Shown: positions 1 through 8,729 of the stretch, piece by piece | How positions within the stretch are numbered: position 1 is the first letter of the stretch | How the letters are laid out: each line of letters starts with the position of its first letter | Assembly (NCBI RefSeq): GCF_004346165.1 | Contig: NZ_SLZZ01000018.1 | Location: 1 to 64,000 of the forward strand | DNA: 64,000 nucleotides | Direction of reading: 5' to 3' | Origin: Muricomes intestini | GTDB taxonomy: Bacteria; Bacillota; Clostridia; Lachnospirales; Lachnospiraceae | Made by a program: the position numbers and the translations under genes | Notes under the pieces: model-generated | Told to the model about the DNA's origin: nothing | What the model saw: the letters and a program-made list of their open reading frames with translations, nothing else | Database searches by the model: none

Positions 1-2
1 AG

Positions 3-125
3 CACAAGAGAGCACTCGCGCTTACATCTCGTAAATTTGTACGACTCGTTTTTGGTTTGCTGGTCAAAAACCAACTGTACACCGGCGAACAACTGAACGC
101 CGAATATAATATTGAATCGAACTGA
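3..125 (+). mobile_element. C-terminal end of a probable IS110-type transposase, cut by the window edge
   Basis: An open frame enters from the left edge and stops with TGA at 123-125. Its last 40 residues are basic and helical and include the stretch RALALTSRKFVRLVFGLL followed by KNQLY. That pattern resembles the C-terminal end of transposases annotated as IS110/IS116/IS902, which act by a DEDD-type recombinase mechanism. No catalytic residue lies inside the window, so the family call rests on the tail only. The bases 126-264 up to the next gene hold no ORF and would include the element's right end if the call is right. The family is inferred and may be wrong; that this is the end of a coding sequence is much surer. 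Confidence 0.45.
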
Positions 126-264
126 CGTTCGAAAATCTCTTATTTTTTCGAATGTTTATTAAGTGTACCCTTTTTTAGAAAAACATAGCAAAATCTTTTT
201 CAATTTAGTCTTGACATATCACCAGAATGCTTTTCAATCTGTCGTGTACTATCTTGATTATATT

Positions 265-1251
265 CTATTCCGCATGAAATACATAATCCGGCGCTTCTAT
301 TTTTCCGCCATTTCCCATCTCCAGAACCATGTGTAGAAATTTCTGAGTGCTGACATAATAATGGCTGTCTCTGTCAATCCATCCTGTCTGCATCACATGG
401 ATTCCATACTCTCCCAGCCTCTCACATTCCTTTTTAATCTCCTCGTCCGGATATACATCTTTGACATGATGGAGACCCGGACCGTTCTTTTCAAGGAATT
501 CCCAGTAAATATTAGGCCCTTTTACAGGCTGTATAAGCTCCATTTCTATATCTCCAGCCCACTTCACCGCGCAGATAAAATCAAAGTCCCCTGTGACAGA
601 TTCTCCATTCACCATAAAATCTTTCAGCTTTTCCGGTGTGAAATGCCTGACATCCCATCCGTCGATCCCAAGGTAATAAGCAAAATTTCTCATATATTTT
701 TCAACGTCATCTACAACAAGGGCAATCTGTTTGATATTTTGTACATGAGACACGGGGCGCTTAGCTCCTTTGGCAGGGTAAACCTCCTCTGCCTCGCCGA
801 TCTTCCCGCCGTTTCCGAGCTCAAGTGTAAGTCCAAGCTCTTCCCGGGAATCTACATAATAATGAACATCATTGTCAATCCAGCCGGTCTGTATTACGTT
901 CAGTCCTTTAGCCTCAAGCCCCCGGACAAACTCTGCCAGTTCTTCGTCATCGGAGATGACAAGCTTAAAATGGTGCAGCCCGCTCCCATATTTTTCCAGG
1001 TGCTCCCAGTAAATATTGGGGCCTTTTATGGGCTGAATCAATTCATATTCCACATCCCCTTCCCAGGTAACAGCACAAATAAAATCAAATCCCTCTGTAA
1101 TGTGCTCGCCGCGCACGTAAAAGTCTCTGACTGTTTCCGGCGTAAAATGCCGTACATCCCACGGCCCTATCCCGAATTTCTCCCAATAATTCTTCATTGT
1201 CATATCCAAATCATCTACCAGGATACAAACCTGCTTAATTGCACCTTTCAT
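265..1251 (-). CDS. Tandem VOC (glyoxalase-fold) domain protein
   Basis: This 328-residue protein is an internal duplication. Residues about 5-150 and 170-320 repeat the same pattern: a start like [12 protein letters not shown] or [12 protein letters not shown], then [33 protein letters not shown] and QTGWID. This is the vicinal oxygen chelate fold of the methylmalonyl-CoA epimerase/glyoxalase type (Glyoxalase_4-like). The conserved His in GLHH and the Glu in ELIQP and LELGNGG or LEMGNGG sit where metal ligands occur in the superfamily. The substrate is unknown. The start follows GAAGGAGAAAAATAGAC. It lies 2 bp after the upstream oxidoreductase gene, so the two are surely co-transcribed and may act on the same small metabolite. 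Duplicate-domain VOC proteins are common in Firmicutes; an epimerase, lyase or binding role cannot be separated here. Confidence 0.85.
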   Translation of the reverse strand: MKGAIKQVCILVDDLDMTMKNYWEKFGIGPWDVRHFTPETVRDFYVRGEHITEGFDFICAVTWEGDVEYELIQPIKGPNIYWEHLEKYGSGLHHFKLVISDDEELAEFVRGLEAKGLNVIQTGWIDNDVHYYVDSREELGLTLELGNGGKIGEAEEVYPAKGAKRPVSHVQNIKQIALVVDDVEKYMRNFAYYLGIDGWDVRHFTPEKLKDFMVNGESVTGDFDFICAVKWAGDIEMELIQPVKGPNIYWEFLEKNGPGLHHVKDVYPDEEIKKECERLGEYGIHVMQTGWIDRDSHYYVSTQKFLHMVLEMGNGGKIEAPDYVFHAE

Positions 1252-1253
1252 GT

Positions 1254-2252
1254 CTATTTTTCTCCTTCCATATCTGCCCTATAAAAAATACCCCAGTTTT
1301 TTCTGGTATTTTCAATTAAATCTGCTATCTTTACGGACTCCTCCCATGTGAAATAAGGACACTGTGTTTCTCTTTTCCTGAGGCACTCCTGCACCTGGCG
1401 GATTTCAAACTGGAATCCGGTTGCCGGGTAATTCTCCATATATTTTTCGGTTGTACCATCATTCATAATCAATGCTGCCATAGTCGGATGCCAGAATTCA
1501 GATCCTATAATAATTCTTCCTTCTTCGCCTATGATTTCTGCCTCCGGGTTACTCACTTGATTAAACGCTCCGCCCGCAAAAGCTGCTTTTCCATCTTCAT
1601 ATTCCAGAAGCATATGAAAGCTTTCATCCACCTCACCATTGAATTTCATTGTAGAATATACATTTATAGGTTCTTCAGGAAACACCATATAAACCATAGC
1701 CAAGGCGTAAATTCCCACATCCCTGAGCGCACCTGCAGCATGCTGTAAGCCGCCTTTCCACGGCTGCCAGTCATTGACATCAGGCTTGATATTAAAAGAT
1801 GCATGGACAGACAACGGCTTTCCTATTCTGCCCTTTTCAATCCAGCTTCTCGCCTCCAAAACTGCCGGAAAGCATCTTGTCCACATTCCTTCCATCAAGA
1901 ATACATGCTTTTCTCCTGCCTTTTTTAAGACTGCATCCAGCTGAAGCCGGTTATCAACCATAGGCTTCTCGCTTAATACCGAAATTCCCCGGTCAAGTGC
2001 CGGCATAATGTAAGAGTAATGACAGTCATTCGGAACTGCAATATACAGCACATCAATATTTTCCTTTTCAAGCATTTCCTGAAAATCTGTGTAAACTCTA
2101 TTACAGTCATATTTCTGTGCAAATTCCTTGCCACTTGTGATGCTTCTTGAAGAAACAGCCACCAGCACGGCATCTTCCACCTCCTGCATCCCTTTTGCAA
2201 ATTCATTAGCAATATAGCCTGTTCCGGCAATTGCCCATTTTATTTGTTTCAA
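1254..2252 (-). CDS. Gfo/Idh/MocA-family NAD(P)-dependent oxidoreductase
   Basis: The 332-residue protein has an N-terminal Rossmann fold with the motif [14 protein letters not shown] near residue 9 and the family signature SEKPM at about 94-98. A C-terminal alpha/beta substrate domain starts near residue 130 (GMWTRCFPA). Family members oxidise or reduce sugars, inositols and related polyols, or trans-dihydrodiols; this sequence does not allow a choice. The start is TTG, spaced well behind AGGAGACAAGT; no ATG in this frame has a better ribosome site. It is the first gene of a two-gene unit with the double-VOC protein 2 bp downstream, which suggests a shared sugar or cyclitol route. Upstream bases 2253-2412 hold no other gene. 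Confidence 0.88.
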   Translation of the reverse strand: MKQIKWAIAGTGYIANEFAKGMQEVEDAVLVAVSSRSITSGKEFAQKYDCNRVYTDFQEMLEKENIDVLYIAVPNDCHYSYIMPALDRGISVLSEKPMVDNRLQLDAVLKKAGEKHVFLMEGMWTRCFPAVLEARSWIEKGRIGKPLSVHASFNIKPDVNDWQPWKGGLQHAAGALRDVGIYALAMVYMVFPEEPINVYSTMKFNGEVDESFHMLLEYEDGKAAFAGGAFNQVSNPEAEIIGEEGRIIIGSEFWHPTMAALIMNDGTTEKYMENYPATGFQFEIRQVQECLRKRETQCPYFTWEESVKIADLIENTRKNWGIFYRADMEGEK

Positions 2253-2412
2253 ACTTGTCTCCTATCCATATATTATAAAAGCGTCTTCGTATGAGCTATT
2301 TACACAACAAAACGCTTTCAAGATTTAGTAATTTCTCCATTTTTGCAGTTTCTTCCACGGCTTAGGCAATTTTCCCATTCTGAAATAAATTCATCTAATC
2401 TCGTCGGATGCC

Positions 2413-2559
2413 TCATACCTGCCTGATATTCACGTCCACAGCCTCTTTTCTTGCATTGTGTCCCTGGTTCTGATTTTCAGGCTTCACCTTTTCAGTAACA
2501 CTGTTGTACTTATCCAGGTTCTTTTGTTTGTTCTGTTGTTCCTGTTGTTTTTTATCCAT
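2413..2559 (-). CDS. Small Gln/Asn/Lys-rich hypothetical protein
   Basis: This is a 48-residue, very hydrophilic peptide beginning MDKKQQEQQNKQKN and rich in Q, N and K, with no cysteine and no membrane segment. The start was chosen because GAGGTGAT lies 7 nt upstream of this ATG; a longer frame reading upstream has no ribosome site. Its composition is like small disordered proteins seen in sporulating clostridia, but no family motif is visible, and a link to spores is only a guess. It is a single-gene unit on the minus strand, with no partner on either side. Confidence 0.55.
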   Translation of the reverse strand: MDKKQQEQQNKQKNLDKYNSVTEKVKPENQNQGHNARKEAVDVNIRQV

Positions 2560-2681
2560 GCTTGTTATCACCTCAGGGATAGTATGTGGCAAGATAGACA
2601 GTTTTATGTGTCTGAAAAGCACACTCGTTGCTACTTCGGTATTAAAGCCAAGTTTCTATGTTTATTCTTGTAAATAATGGA

Positions 2682-3047
2682 TTAAAGAATATCGGTTTTT
2701 ATTTGACAGATATAGACCAGGATTTCTAGAAATTTCTTTTTTAACTCTGCACTGTCAGTATTAGGATTATGACAAATCATCTCCATTTTACTTTTACAGC
2801 AGCTGGTAATAATATCATTTACCATTAAAATGTTTTTAGAAGTAATCGCTGTGTCCTCATTTATAAGGGGTTCTAATGCCACTAGATTTCTTTCGAAAAA
2901 ATTATTTCCAAAATACATAGCCTCTATCTCTTTAGAAAAACTGTTTCGCTCTTCTGGAAATATGGAGTAATAAGTATCCATAACTTCTTTAAGATTGCTG
3001 CTCCTTCTTCCATAGAAAAAATTATAAATACCTGTGGTTTTCGACAC
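2682..3047 (-). CDS. Unrecognised protein, probably a 5'-truncated remnant
   Basis: The open frame codes for 121 residues, mostly helical by eye. The candidate start at 3047 has no ribosome site. The frame continues upstream without a stop to about 3115 and reads SLGFVFYHNVSKTTGIYNFF across that stretch. This vaguely recalls the end of a TetR helix-turn-helix followed by a ligand domain, but not well enough for a call. The likeliest reading is the C-terminal part of a regulator or similar helical protein that lost its 5' end. No motif fixes a function. It lies between two other small unassigned genes. Confidence 0.3.
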   Translation of the reverse strand: MSKTTGIYNFFYGRRSSNLKEVMDTYYSIFPEERNSFSKEIEAMYFGNNFFERNLVALEPLINEDTAITSKNILMVNDIITSCCKSKMEMICHNPNTDSAELKKKFLEILVYICQIKTDIL

Positions 3048-3137
3048 ATTGTGGTAAAAAACAAATCCCAGACTGATAGGAATGTCACTGCTTGTACATT
3101 TTTTAATTAAGTGGTATTTTCTACCACTCGGTTCACG

Positions 3138-3491
3138 TCAGATTTTGTCAAAATAGGTAATATCAATTTCTTCTACTGTGAGATTCATTCTGGGATTTCC
3201 CAATCTCTGCCTAGCCTCTTCAACAACCAATTTATACGCATTCCAGTAATCCTCTTTAGTTATTGTTCCAAGTGGAATCCTTGTACTTTCAACCATAAAA
3301 ACAATACTGCCATTCGGTCCCTCGTCATCTTCATCAACAAGATATCTATCATGTATCCCCCCTGAAATGTAAATACCCGTTTCTTCATAAATTTTCTTTG
3401 CAGCTATATCCCAGATATTGGAGATACTTTCTGCTGTATAATGTTCGGGGTCAAGTCCCAAGAAAGAAATTGAATAGCTTTCTGTAATCAT
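3138..3491 (-). CDS. Unrecognised 117-residue protein
   Basis: The start ATG at 3491 is preceded by ACAGGTGT, a fair ribosome site; a longer frame starting 18 bases upstream lacks one. The protein begins MITESYSISFLGLDPEHYTA, is acidic and mixed alpha/beta, has no membrane segment, and contains an acidic turn VDEDDEGPNG near residue 55. No family is recognised. It is followed by another unassigned frame on the same strand and may belong to the same former unit. It could be an immunity-type or phage-derived protein, but nothing in the sequence shows this. Confidence 0.5.
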   Translation of the reverse strand: MITESYSISFLGLDPEHYTAESISNIWDIAAKKIYEETGIYISGGIHDRYLVDEDDEGPNGSIVFMVESTRIPLGTITKEDYWNAYKLVVEEARQRLGNPRMNLTVEEIDITYFDKI

Positions 3492-3534
3492 AGTACACCT
3501 GTAACACACTTTTTAATAATATATGTCTTCCTGC

Positions 3535-3570
3535 CAAAAAAAGTGCTGAATTCCCAGGAAAATCAGCACT
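3535..3570 (-). terminator. Rho-independent terminator of the tRNA-Glu/Cys operon
   Basis: Read on the minus strand, arms AGTGCTGA and TCAGCACT enclose a 13-nt loop and are followed at once by a run of seven T. It lies 18 bp after the 3' end of tRNA-Cys, the expected place for the end of the tRNA transcript. Confidence 0.85.
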
Positions 3571-3587
3571 CTCTCAAAATATAACAA

Positions 3588-3658
3588 AGGCACAGACCGG
3601 ATTTGAACCGGTGATCAGGGTGTTGCAGACCCACGCCTTACCACTTGGCTACTGCGCC
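3588..3658 (-). tRNA. tRNA-Cys (GCA)
   Basis: The minus strand folds as a 71-nt cloverleaf. The acceptor GGCGCAG pairs with CTGTGCC, there is a short D arm, the anticodon loop TCTGCAA has anticodon GCA, and the T arm contains GGTTCAAATCC. The 3' CCA is not encoded. It is second in a two-tRNA operon, 6 bp after tRNA-Glu, and is followed by a clear terminator. Confidence 0.95.
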
Positions 3659-3664
3659 TTATCA

Positions 3665-3736
3665 TGACTCCTACGGGAATCGAACCCGTGTTACCGCCGT
3701 GAAAGGGCGATGTCTTAACCGCTTGACCAAGGAGCC
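3665..3736 (-). tRNA. tRNA-Glu (TTC)
   Basis: The acceptor GGCTCCT pairs with AGGAGTC, the anticodon TTC is in the loop after CGCC, and the T loop has GGTTCGATTCC. The gene is 72 nt with no encoded CCA. It is first in the Glu-Cys operon, about 45 bp downstream of a well-formed promoter. Confidence 0.95.
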
Positions 3737-3780
3737 ATATATCATTATCACGATCACCGTTTTCGCAGTGACCGTTTTAA

Positions 3781-3809
3781 ATAATACCACACTGCAGGCT
3801 AGAATGCAA
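3781..3809 (-). promoter_or_regulatory. Promoter of the tRNA-Glu/Cys operon
   Basis: On the minus strand TTGCAT (3804-3809) and TATTAT (3781-3786) are separated by exactly 17 bp, a near-consensus vegetative promoter. It sits directly beside a palindromic repeat at 3824-3846. Confidence 0.7.
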
Positions 3810-3823
3810 GACCCTTTTTGCGC

Positions 3824-3867
3824 AAAAAAGGGGTCAGACCCTTTTGCGGCCGGTTTTCAGAATATTC
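3824..3867. repeat. REP-like palindrome, copy A1
   Basis: The core is AAAAAAGGGGTCAGACCCTTTT. It is followed on the plus strand by a tail containing GGCCGGTTTTCAGAATATTC, the same tail as in the repeat at the 3' end of the transposase at 50575. The tail reaches the stop codon of the DUF3810 gene. The hairpin has T runs on both sides and may also act as a terminator in both directions. Confidence 0.8.
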
Positions 3868-4969
3868 AGTCTTCTCCGAGATGGTATGACACAATCAAAT
3901 CTACCATTCTGTCATAACTCTGTACTCCATCTGACTGCCCGTTTACTTTTAAGTATGTATCGTTCACCATGTTCGACACTTCTGCTACTGTACCCTCATA
4001 TATGTTCCAAAAGCGGTTGTTTGCTTTCAAGTCTGCCTCTACCCGCTGATCCAGCCTGGAGCGTACTTCCTCAGCTGCTCCTGAGTTCACCCGCTTCAAA
4101 GCATTTGTGCTGTATATCCAGCCCATCAGGTAACCACTGTACTGGAAATCCTCCCCCGCCGCGTCCTTGCATGCCAGAAATGCAATGAAATTGGCCTCTT
4201 CTTCCTGCATGAATCCACGCAGATGTGACAGTTCATGACAAGCTGTAAATGGAATGTTGTATGCCGCCATATCCTCATTGTAGTTCGCTTCGACCGTAAA
4301 AGGGGAATATATACCCGTAATCCCCTGCCAAGACAAAATCTCCGACACCAACAGGCCTTTGGGCTGAGGATAATATCCTGACAATGGGGGATACTGCTCA
4401 CCCAGCTGTTTCATCGCTGAAACTGCTGCCTTTCCCTCTTCGTCTGACAATCTCATAGTCCCCGTCTCATCTCGGCTTACCAGACCTGCCCTGGCATTTA
4501 TCTCTTCTGTCAGCCACTCACATGTCTGTTCTAAATCCTCTGCTGTATACTCCACTGTCTGTATATCTAATTTCTCCGAAAATGAAACTCGCCGGTAATT
4601 AATTCCACAATTCAAAACGTACAGAAGTACTAGTACGGATGCTGTCAAAAAGAGACTGGAAGCCCATTGAAGGATGACTGCCCCTCCTTGCTTTTTCCTT
4701 GCGGCGCCGGCGGCAGCATGAATAAATGAGCCAGCCAGCAAGACAATGAGTCCATAAAGTGCAAGTTCTGACAAAGAGAAAGAAAATAACCCTGGAAAAC
4801 GTCCTACTGTTCCAACAATAAGAGGATAAATATGTATGGAATACCACTCGGCCATTCCCGGCACTTGCCCTGACGCTGTGGTAAGCGCTGCCCCTGCTGC
4901 CAGAAGGGCTCCGCCTGCGAGGAGATGCTTTTCTGTTGTACTCAATTTTCTATGTTTGCTTCTGTTCAT
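3866..4969 (-). CDS. DUF3810 family membrane protein with a zinc-protease-like motif
   Basis: The 367-residue protein has three N-terminal hydrophobic segments (about residues 15-32, 60-82 and 98-118), then a large domain presumably outside or at the membrane face. Near residue 243 it carries ACHELSHLRGF, an HExxH-type metal site, with further acidic residues shortly after (EEEANF). This layout matches DUF3810, a family with a probable metallopeptidase fold whose substrate is not established. The start has GGGTG at a good distance. The stop codon lies exactly where a REP-like repeat begins, so an insertion there may have reset the C-terminus. It is a stand-alone gene, downstream of nothing on its strand. 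Confidence 0.85.
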   Translation of the reverse strand: MNRSKHRKLSTTEKHLLAGGALLAAGAALTTASGQVPGMAEWYSIHIYPLIVGTVGRFPGLFSFSLSELALYGLIVLLAGSFIHAAAGAARKKQGGAVILQWASSLFLTASVLVLLYVLNCGINYRRVSFSEKLDIQTVEYTAEDLEQTCEWLTEEINARAGLVSRDETGTMRLSDEEGKAAVSAMKQLGEQYPPLSGYYPQPKGLLVSEILSWQGITGIYSPFTVEANYNEDMAAYNIPFTACHELSHLRGFMQEEEANFIAFLACKDAAGEDFQYSGYLMGWIYSTNALKRVNSGAAEEVRSRLDQRVEADLKANNRFWNIYEGTVAEVSNMVNDTYLKVNGQSDGVQSYDRMVDLIVSYHLGED

Positions 4970-4995
4970 CTTTTATTCACCCATCACCCTTTGTA

Positions 4996-5189
4996 AACAA
5001 ATCTTAAACGAAGTTGATATTGTACAGCAAAAGTCTAATATACAGTATCATAAGTTAAAGCGTCGTCTTCAATCTGTGGAAAACACGGTAAACACTATCA
5101 AGACCGGCCACAATACAATAACTCTATTGGTGCAGTCCGTGTCCTGTCTGCAAAGCGATGTTGCCTATCTAAAAAACCGGATATCGTAA
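4996..5189 (+). pseudogene. Remnant of a coiled-coil protein
   Basis: An open plus-strand frame reads like the C-terminal part of a short coiled-coil protein: ILNEVDIVQQ, then HKLKRRLQSVENTVNTIKTG, then QSDVAYLKNRIS before TAA at 5187-5189. No start codon with a ribosome site exists; upstream the frame runs into the antisense of the DUF3810 gene. The heptad-like spacing of hydrophobic residues suggests genuine coding origin, but a chance frame cannot be excluded. Bases 5190-5280 hold nothing recognisable. Confidence 0.3.
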
Positions 5190-5280
5190 TTAATTTATTA
5201 TAGCAAAAACGCATGAAAAAAGCGATGGATTTGTAGTATCTTCCAGCTTTTTCATGCATTTCCATTGTAATACATTCCGG

Positions 5281-5400
5281 CTATCCCCAGACTTCTTGTG
5301 CAATATCTTTCGCCAGCTTCAATTTGGCCCACTGCTCTTCTTCTGTCAGTTTATTTCCTTCCTCAGTAGATGCAAAGCCGCACTGGCGGCTGCCGCGAAG
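5281..5400 (-). pseudogene. C-terminal fragment of cobalamin-independent methionine synthase (MetE/YxjG type)
   Basis: Forty codons end at TAG (5281-5283) and read QCGFASTEEGNKLTEEEQWA followed by KLKLAKDIAQEVWG. This is the standard C-terminal tail of MetE-like methyltransferases of the short YxjG/YxjH group, including the zinc-ligand Cys in QCGFA. Everything upstream of the last 40 residues is missing; the frame breaks at 5400, exactly where a terminal-inverted-repeat sequence begins. This is a decayed gene end with no function of its own. Confidence 0.75.
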
Positions 5401-5468
5401 GTCAAAGACTCCGCAGCCTGCTGCGCTGCAAGTTTGATGCCCCGTCAGCTTGCTGCAGGGTCTTTGAC
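5401..5468. repeat. Short inverted-repeat element abutting the metE remnant
   Basis: The 68-bp unit is bounded by GTCAAAGACTCCGCAGC and GCTGCAGGGTCTTTGAC, which pair over 17 bp with two mismatches. The left boundary coincides with the break in the MetE fragment. This looks like a small palindromic or MITE-like insertion. Only one copy is seen in the window. Confidence 0.6.
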
Positions 5469-5489
5469 TTCAACCCGTAAACTTAAGCC

Positions 5490-6743
5490 CTATGATTCTT
5501 CACACAACGCTTCGTTCTCAACAACTGTATGTAATTTTTCCGACATTATAATCATCAAAACAAGTGTAGCTGCCATAAAAAGTGGATACAGCCCTATGTT
5601 CACATACTGAGCCACCAGGCCAAACAGTGGAGGAATCAGGCAGGTTCCCGCATAAGCTGCCGCCATCTGCATCCCGATAATTGACTGACTTAAGTCTGCA
5701 CCAAAATTGTCCGGTGTTTCATGTATGATAGAGGGAAAAACAGGTGCACAGCCACAGCCTATCAAAATCAGCCCCGTAACCAGGACACCATTTCCAAGAG
5801 GCAGTAGTACACAGAGGATTCCTATTGCCGCCACAGCCTGCCCCAAGCGAACCATATTCCGGTCATTGACCTTCAAAGTAATAAATCCACAGACAAATCT
5901 TCCTGCCGTTATTCCCAAATAGAACAAGCTGGCCCAGCCGGCCGCCCGCTCAGGAGTGATTCCTCTGTACAAAGTACAGTAGCTTGCAGCCCACAGTCCC
6001 GCCGTACTTTCCAGAGCACAATAGCAAAAAAAACAGGTCAAGGCTTCTTTTACACCTCGCACCTTCAAAATCTGCCCAAATGTATACTGATGCCGCGGGT
6101 GCTCTTTTGGAGAGTTCGGTTCGGCCTCTGGAGTTTCCACTTTGTCTGCTTCCCCTGCCTGATTTAATTCAATCTTCGGACCCGGAACGTACTCTCCCCG
6201 TTTTTTTCGCCACAGCGGCAATGACAAAAACAGAATTGCTGTCAGACTCATCTGGAAAATCGATATAGTGCGGTATCCGCCGTTCCACTTTAAGCCTCCT
6301 GAGACGGCCCAGCCCATAATCACCGGCCCAATGCTGGCTCCCACACCCCACATACAATGCAGCCAGCTCATATGCCGTGCCGGATAATGGAGGGCAACAA
6401 AATTATTCAGCGCAGCATCCACGCTTCCGGCCCCAAGTCCATAGGGAAGAGCCCACAGGCACAAAACCCAGAAGGAATGGCTGACAGAAAACCCAAACAA
6501 AGCCACCGCTGTCATGCCCACACTGATTGCCGTTACTTTTCCCGCCCCCAGCTTGCGGGTCATATAGTCACTGGCCAGGCTGGAGACAATTGTCCCCACC
6601 GCAATAATCATCGTAATAGCTCCTGCCCAAGATACAGATGCTCCAAGCTCTCTATACATACTGGGCCAGGCCGCACCAAGTAAAGAATCCGGCAGGCCCA
6701 GGCTGATAAATGCCACATAAATAATAAGCAATAATATTGTCAT
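5490..6743 (-). CDS. Major facilitator superfamily transporter
   Basis: About 417 residues with 11-12 hydrophobic segments in two halves, split by a hydrophilic loop near residues 195-220 that is rich in Glu and Pro. The first segment carries GLPDSLLGAAWPSMYRELG and the next loop SDYMTRKLGAGKV, the MFS loop 2-3 signature region. The start was set at 6743 because AAGGAGTATCAAT precedes this ATG; a longer frame upstream has no ribosome site. Family members of this type move sugars or drugs by proton-coupled exchange; the substrate cannot be read here. No enzyme gene shares its operon. Confidence 0.88.
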   Translation of the reverse strand: MTILLLIIYVAFISLGLPDSLLGAAWPSMYRELGASVSWAGAITMIIAVGTIVSSLASDYMTRKLGAGKVTAISVGMTAVALFGFSVSHSFWVLCLWALPYGLGAGSVDAALNNFVALHYPARHMSWLHCMWGVGASIGPVIMGWAVSGGLKWNGGYRTISIFQMSLTAILFLSLPLWRKKRGEYVPGPKIELNQAGEADKVETPEAEPNSPKEHPRHQYTFGQILKVRGVKEALTCFFCYCALESTAGLWAASYCTLYRGITPERAAGWASLFYLGITAGRFVCGFITLKVNDRNMVRLGQAVAAIGILCVLLPLGNGVLVTGLILIGCGCAPVFPSIIHETPDNFGADLSQSIIGMQMAAAYAGTCLIPPLFGLVAQYVNIGLYPLFMAATLVLMIIMSEKLHTVVENEALCEES

Positions 6744-6846
6744 ATTGATACTCCTTAATTGTCTCTTTTCATTACTGCTCATTATAATATAAAACACGGG
6801 AGATTTCTAGGATTATCAGAGCGCTTTTGATAATCACTCAATGCGG

Positions 6847-7683
6847 TTACAGCCAGAACATAAGCAGCTCTGTGCTTTCCGTCACGTGTGCCTTGCCATC
6901 ACTACAAATTATATTCACTGTTGTCGTTCCTTTTAGCTCACCATCCCGTCCGTGATGAATTTGGCAGGCAGACAGTGGAATTCTCAACTTTCCGCCTTGC
7001 TTCTCCGCTATTTCAAGAACACCCTGCTTCTCATATTTCAAAGACATCGGGATTACTTCTACAGCTTCTCCGCGTGTGCGCCGATTCGTTGTCCTTTCAC
7101 GGATGTACAACTCCAGATATTCGTTCTGTTTCTCCTGCACAACATAGGCAGTTTCCTCAAATGCCTCGTTTGCCATGGAGATGGGTGTTTTCTTCCCGTT
7201 CCCATCTGCCCGGTAAAATATATACTGAACCCGGTGCTTTGTGTACTGTCGCACAGTTTTTTTTACATCACTTTCAGGCCCGCTCTTCTTACCAGGCAGC
7301 GCCGGCATCTGATGCTCATAATTTTGGAGAATCGCTTCCAGAACATACCGCTCTGTATTTTCAACCATAGACCTAACTGCTTCTTTCAAATCGGATTCCG
7401 GTACTCCAATATTCTTCAGATATTCTTCCAGTCTCCCAAGCAGCTTTTTGTATCTGTCCAGCCACACATGTCCATATTCCGTGAATCTATAGCCTTCTGT
7501 CAGATACCCTTTCTCTGTAGCAATTTTCAGATATTTATTGACTGCTACCTGAGTGACTCCACATTTCTCTGCAATCATCGTCTGGAACCCATGTACATTT
7601 CCAAGCCTCTCAAGTTCTATCATATATTGCAGCTGCAATACGGAGGGCCGGCTCTTTCTTTTCAAATTATCTCCTTGTTCCAT
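6847..7683 (-). CDS. Winged-helix regulator, second gene of a DtxR-like pair
   Basis: The 278-residue protein has an N-terminal helix-turn-helix at about residues 13-65 (LQLQYMIELERLG, then CGVTQVAVNKYLKIATEKGY and a wing at GYRFTEYGHVWLD). A helical stretch LGRLEEYLKNIGVPESDLKE is placed like the dimerisation and metal domain of DtxR proteins, but without clear metal ligands. The C-terminal half is beta-rich and unassigned. The start follows GGAGGGAGAAAGGA. It begins 18 bp after the stop of the upstream DtxR-like gene and shares its layout, so the two look like an ancient duplication. Targets are unknown; the neighbouring Fe-S assembly operon is the obvious candidate. Confidence 0.7.
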   Translation of the reverse strand: MEQGDNLKRKSRPSVLQLQYMIELERLGNVHGFQTMIAEKCGVTQVAVNKYLKIATEKGYLTEGYRFTEYGHVWLDRYKKLLGRLEEYLKNIGVPESDLKEAVRSMVENTERYVLEAILQNYEHQMPALPGKKSGPESDVKKTVRQYTKHRVQYIFYRADGNGKKTPISMANEAFEETAYVVQEKQNEYLELYIRERTTNRRTRGEAVEVIPMSLKYEKQGVLEIAEKQGGKLRIPLSACQIHHGRDGELKGTTTVNIICSDGKAHVTESTELLMFWL

Positions 7684-7701
7684 ATTCCTTTCTCCCTCCT
7701 G

Positions 7702-8511
7702 CTACCAAAGATGAATATTCAATTCTCTGCTGTCTGCCATAAGCGGCCAGGTTTCATTCTCCGTAAATGCAATCATTGCTTTTCCTTCTGCAACCGGCAC
7801 TGCAGCACTGATTGTGTAAACGAAAATGTCCGTAGGCAGCTTAAAACAGTCCTTTTTCCGCGCGGCCAAAATCCATTTTCCGTTCTTTTTATACCACAAT
7901 GCCCCTGCGTCCTGCCCCTGCTTTAACTGCAGAAAAAAAGAACTGCTCCCTTCTTTAACCTTCAATACTGTCACTGCCTTGAACTTTTCAAATTCTTTTG
8001 CCAAAAATCGAGGATTCCTCTTTTCCGGCTCATAAATAGCCATGAGGGCATCATAAATACCGTCTTCATAGGTAGCAGACAAGTCTGTGTGCCCGAAGCT
8101 TCTGTCATAGGTGTCGCCATATTTCAGGAAATTGCTGATTCCGTCCATCCCTTTCCTGCTAATCACGTGTTCCATGCGGCAGGCATCCTGTGTTGCTTCC
8201 TCCTGACCCATGCCGCTGACCATCTGGAAAAACTGCATTAATTTCTGATGTCTGACCGTACATTCCATTCCCTGGCTTTTACCGAAGTCTGTCAAAAAAA
8301 GCTCGCCGTTTACTGCCGGTTCTTCCAGATACCCATGCTTAAACATTCGCTTTGCAAGACTATTCAGCTCCCTTTTGCATGTCTTCATTTCCACCGCCAA
8401 GTCAACCAGCAAAAGTGGCCTTCCCGCTCTCCACCACAAATACATACATTCCAGAAAATCCTCTTCTTTCTCCTCCATGTTCACGGGTACATTCGTGCCA
8501 ATTCCTCCCAT
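7702..8511 (-). CDS. DtxR-like metal-dependent regulator with a C-terminal extension
   Basis: About 269 residues. The N-terminus forms a winged helix (EEDFLECMYLWWRAGRPLLL, then CKRELNSLAKRMFKHGYLEE). Next comes the motif RHQKLMQFFQMVSGMGQEEA followed by CRMEHVISRKGMDGISNFL, the hallmark of the DtxR/IdeR/MntR dimerisation domain with its His, Glu and Cys metal ligands. The final 120 residues are an extra domain. The chosen ATG at 8511 has AGGAG six bases upstream; an ATG at 8541 is also possible. The gene is divergent from sufC across a 320-bp gap, which suggests iron-responsive control of Fe-S cluster assembly. That link is inferred from position only. Confidence 0.78.
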   Translation of the reverse strand: MGGIGTNVPVNMEEKEEDFLECMYLWWRAGRPLLLVDLAVEMKTCKRELNSLAKRMFKHGYLEEPAVNGELFLTDFGKSQGMECTVRHQKLMQFFQMVSGMGQEEATQDACRMEHVISRKGMDGISNFLKYGDTYDRSFGHTDLSATYEDGIYDALMAIYEPEKRNPRFLAKEFEKFKAVTVLKVKEGSSSFFLQLKQGQDAGALWYKKNGKWILAARKKDCFKLPTDIFVYTISAAVPVAEGKAMIAFTENETWPLMADSRELNIHLW

Positions 8512-8729
8512 GGTCCTCTCCTCTTCGTACTCTCTTTTCATGAATCCATTATCCTTTGCAATATTATGTACCAGTATGCCGGGGCAGCTCCTTTAATTCA
8601 TGTGATTTTCAAATTATTATTTATTCCGTATCCCCTTTATATATCACATTTTTACTGTTTTACTTTATTATATCCGAATTACTTCCGTTTGTACAGATAT
8701 CAGCTTTTAATTTAAAATAAAGTTAGTAC

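Noticed and set aside
361-1284. A 307-codon open frame on the plus strand opposite the VOC protein gene
   Set aside because: It has no ribosome site, its residues show no domain pattern, and it lies fully antisense to a gene with two clear VOC domains.
3824-3846. Simple intrinsic terminator rather than a repeat
   Set aside because: The hairpin could end transcription, but its core and tail recur at several other places with near-exact sequence, which a plain terminator would not.
6952-7926. A 324-codon open frame on the plus strand opposite the two regulator genes
   Set aside because: Rich in Cys, His and Phe from antisense codons, no start site, and overlaps two well-formed genes with ribosome sites.
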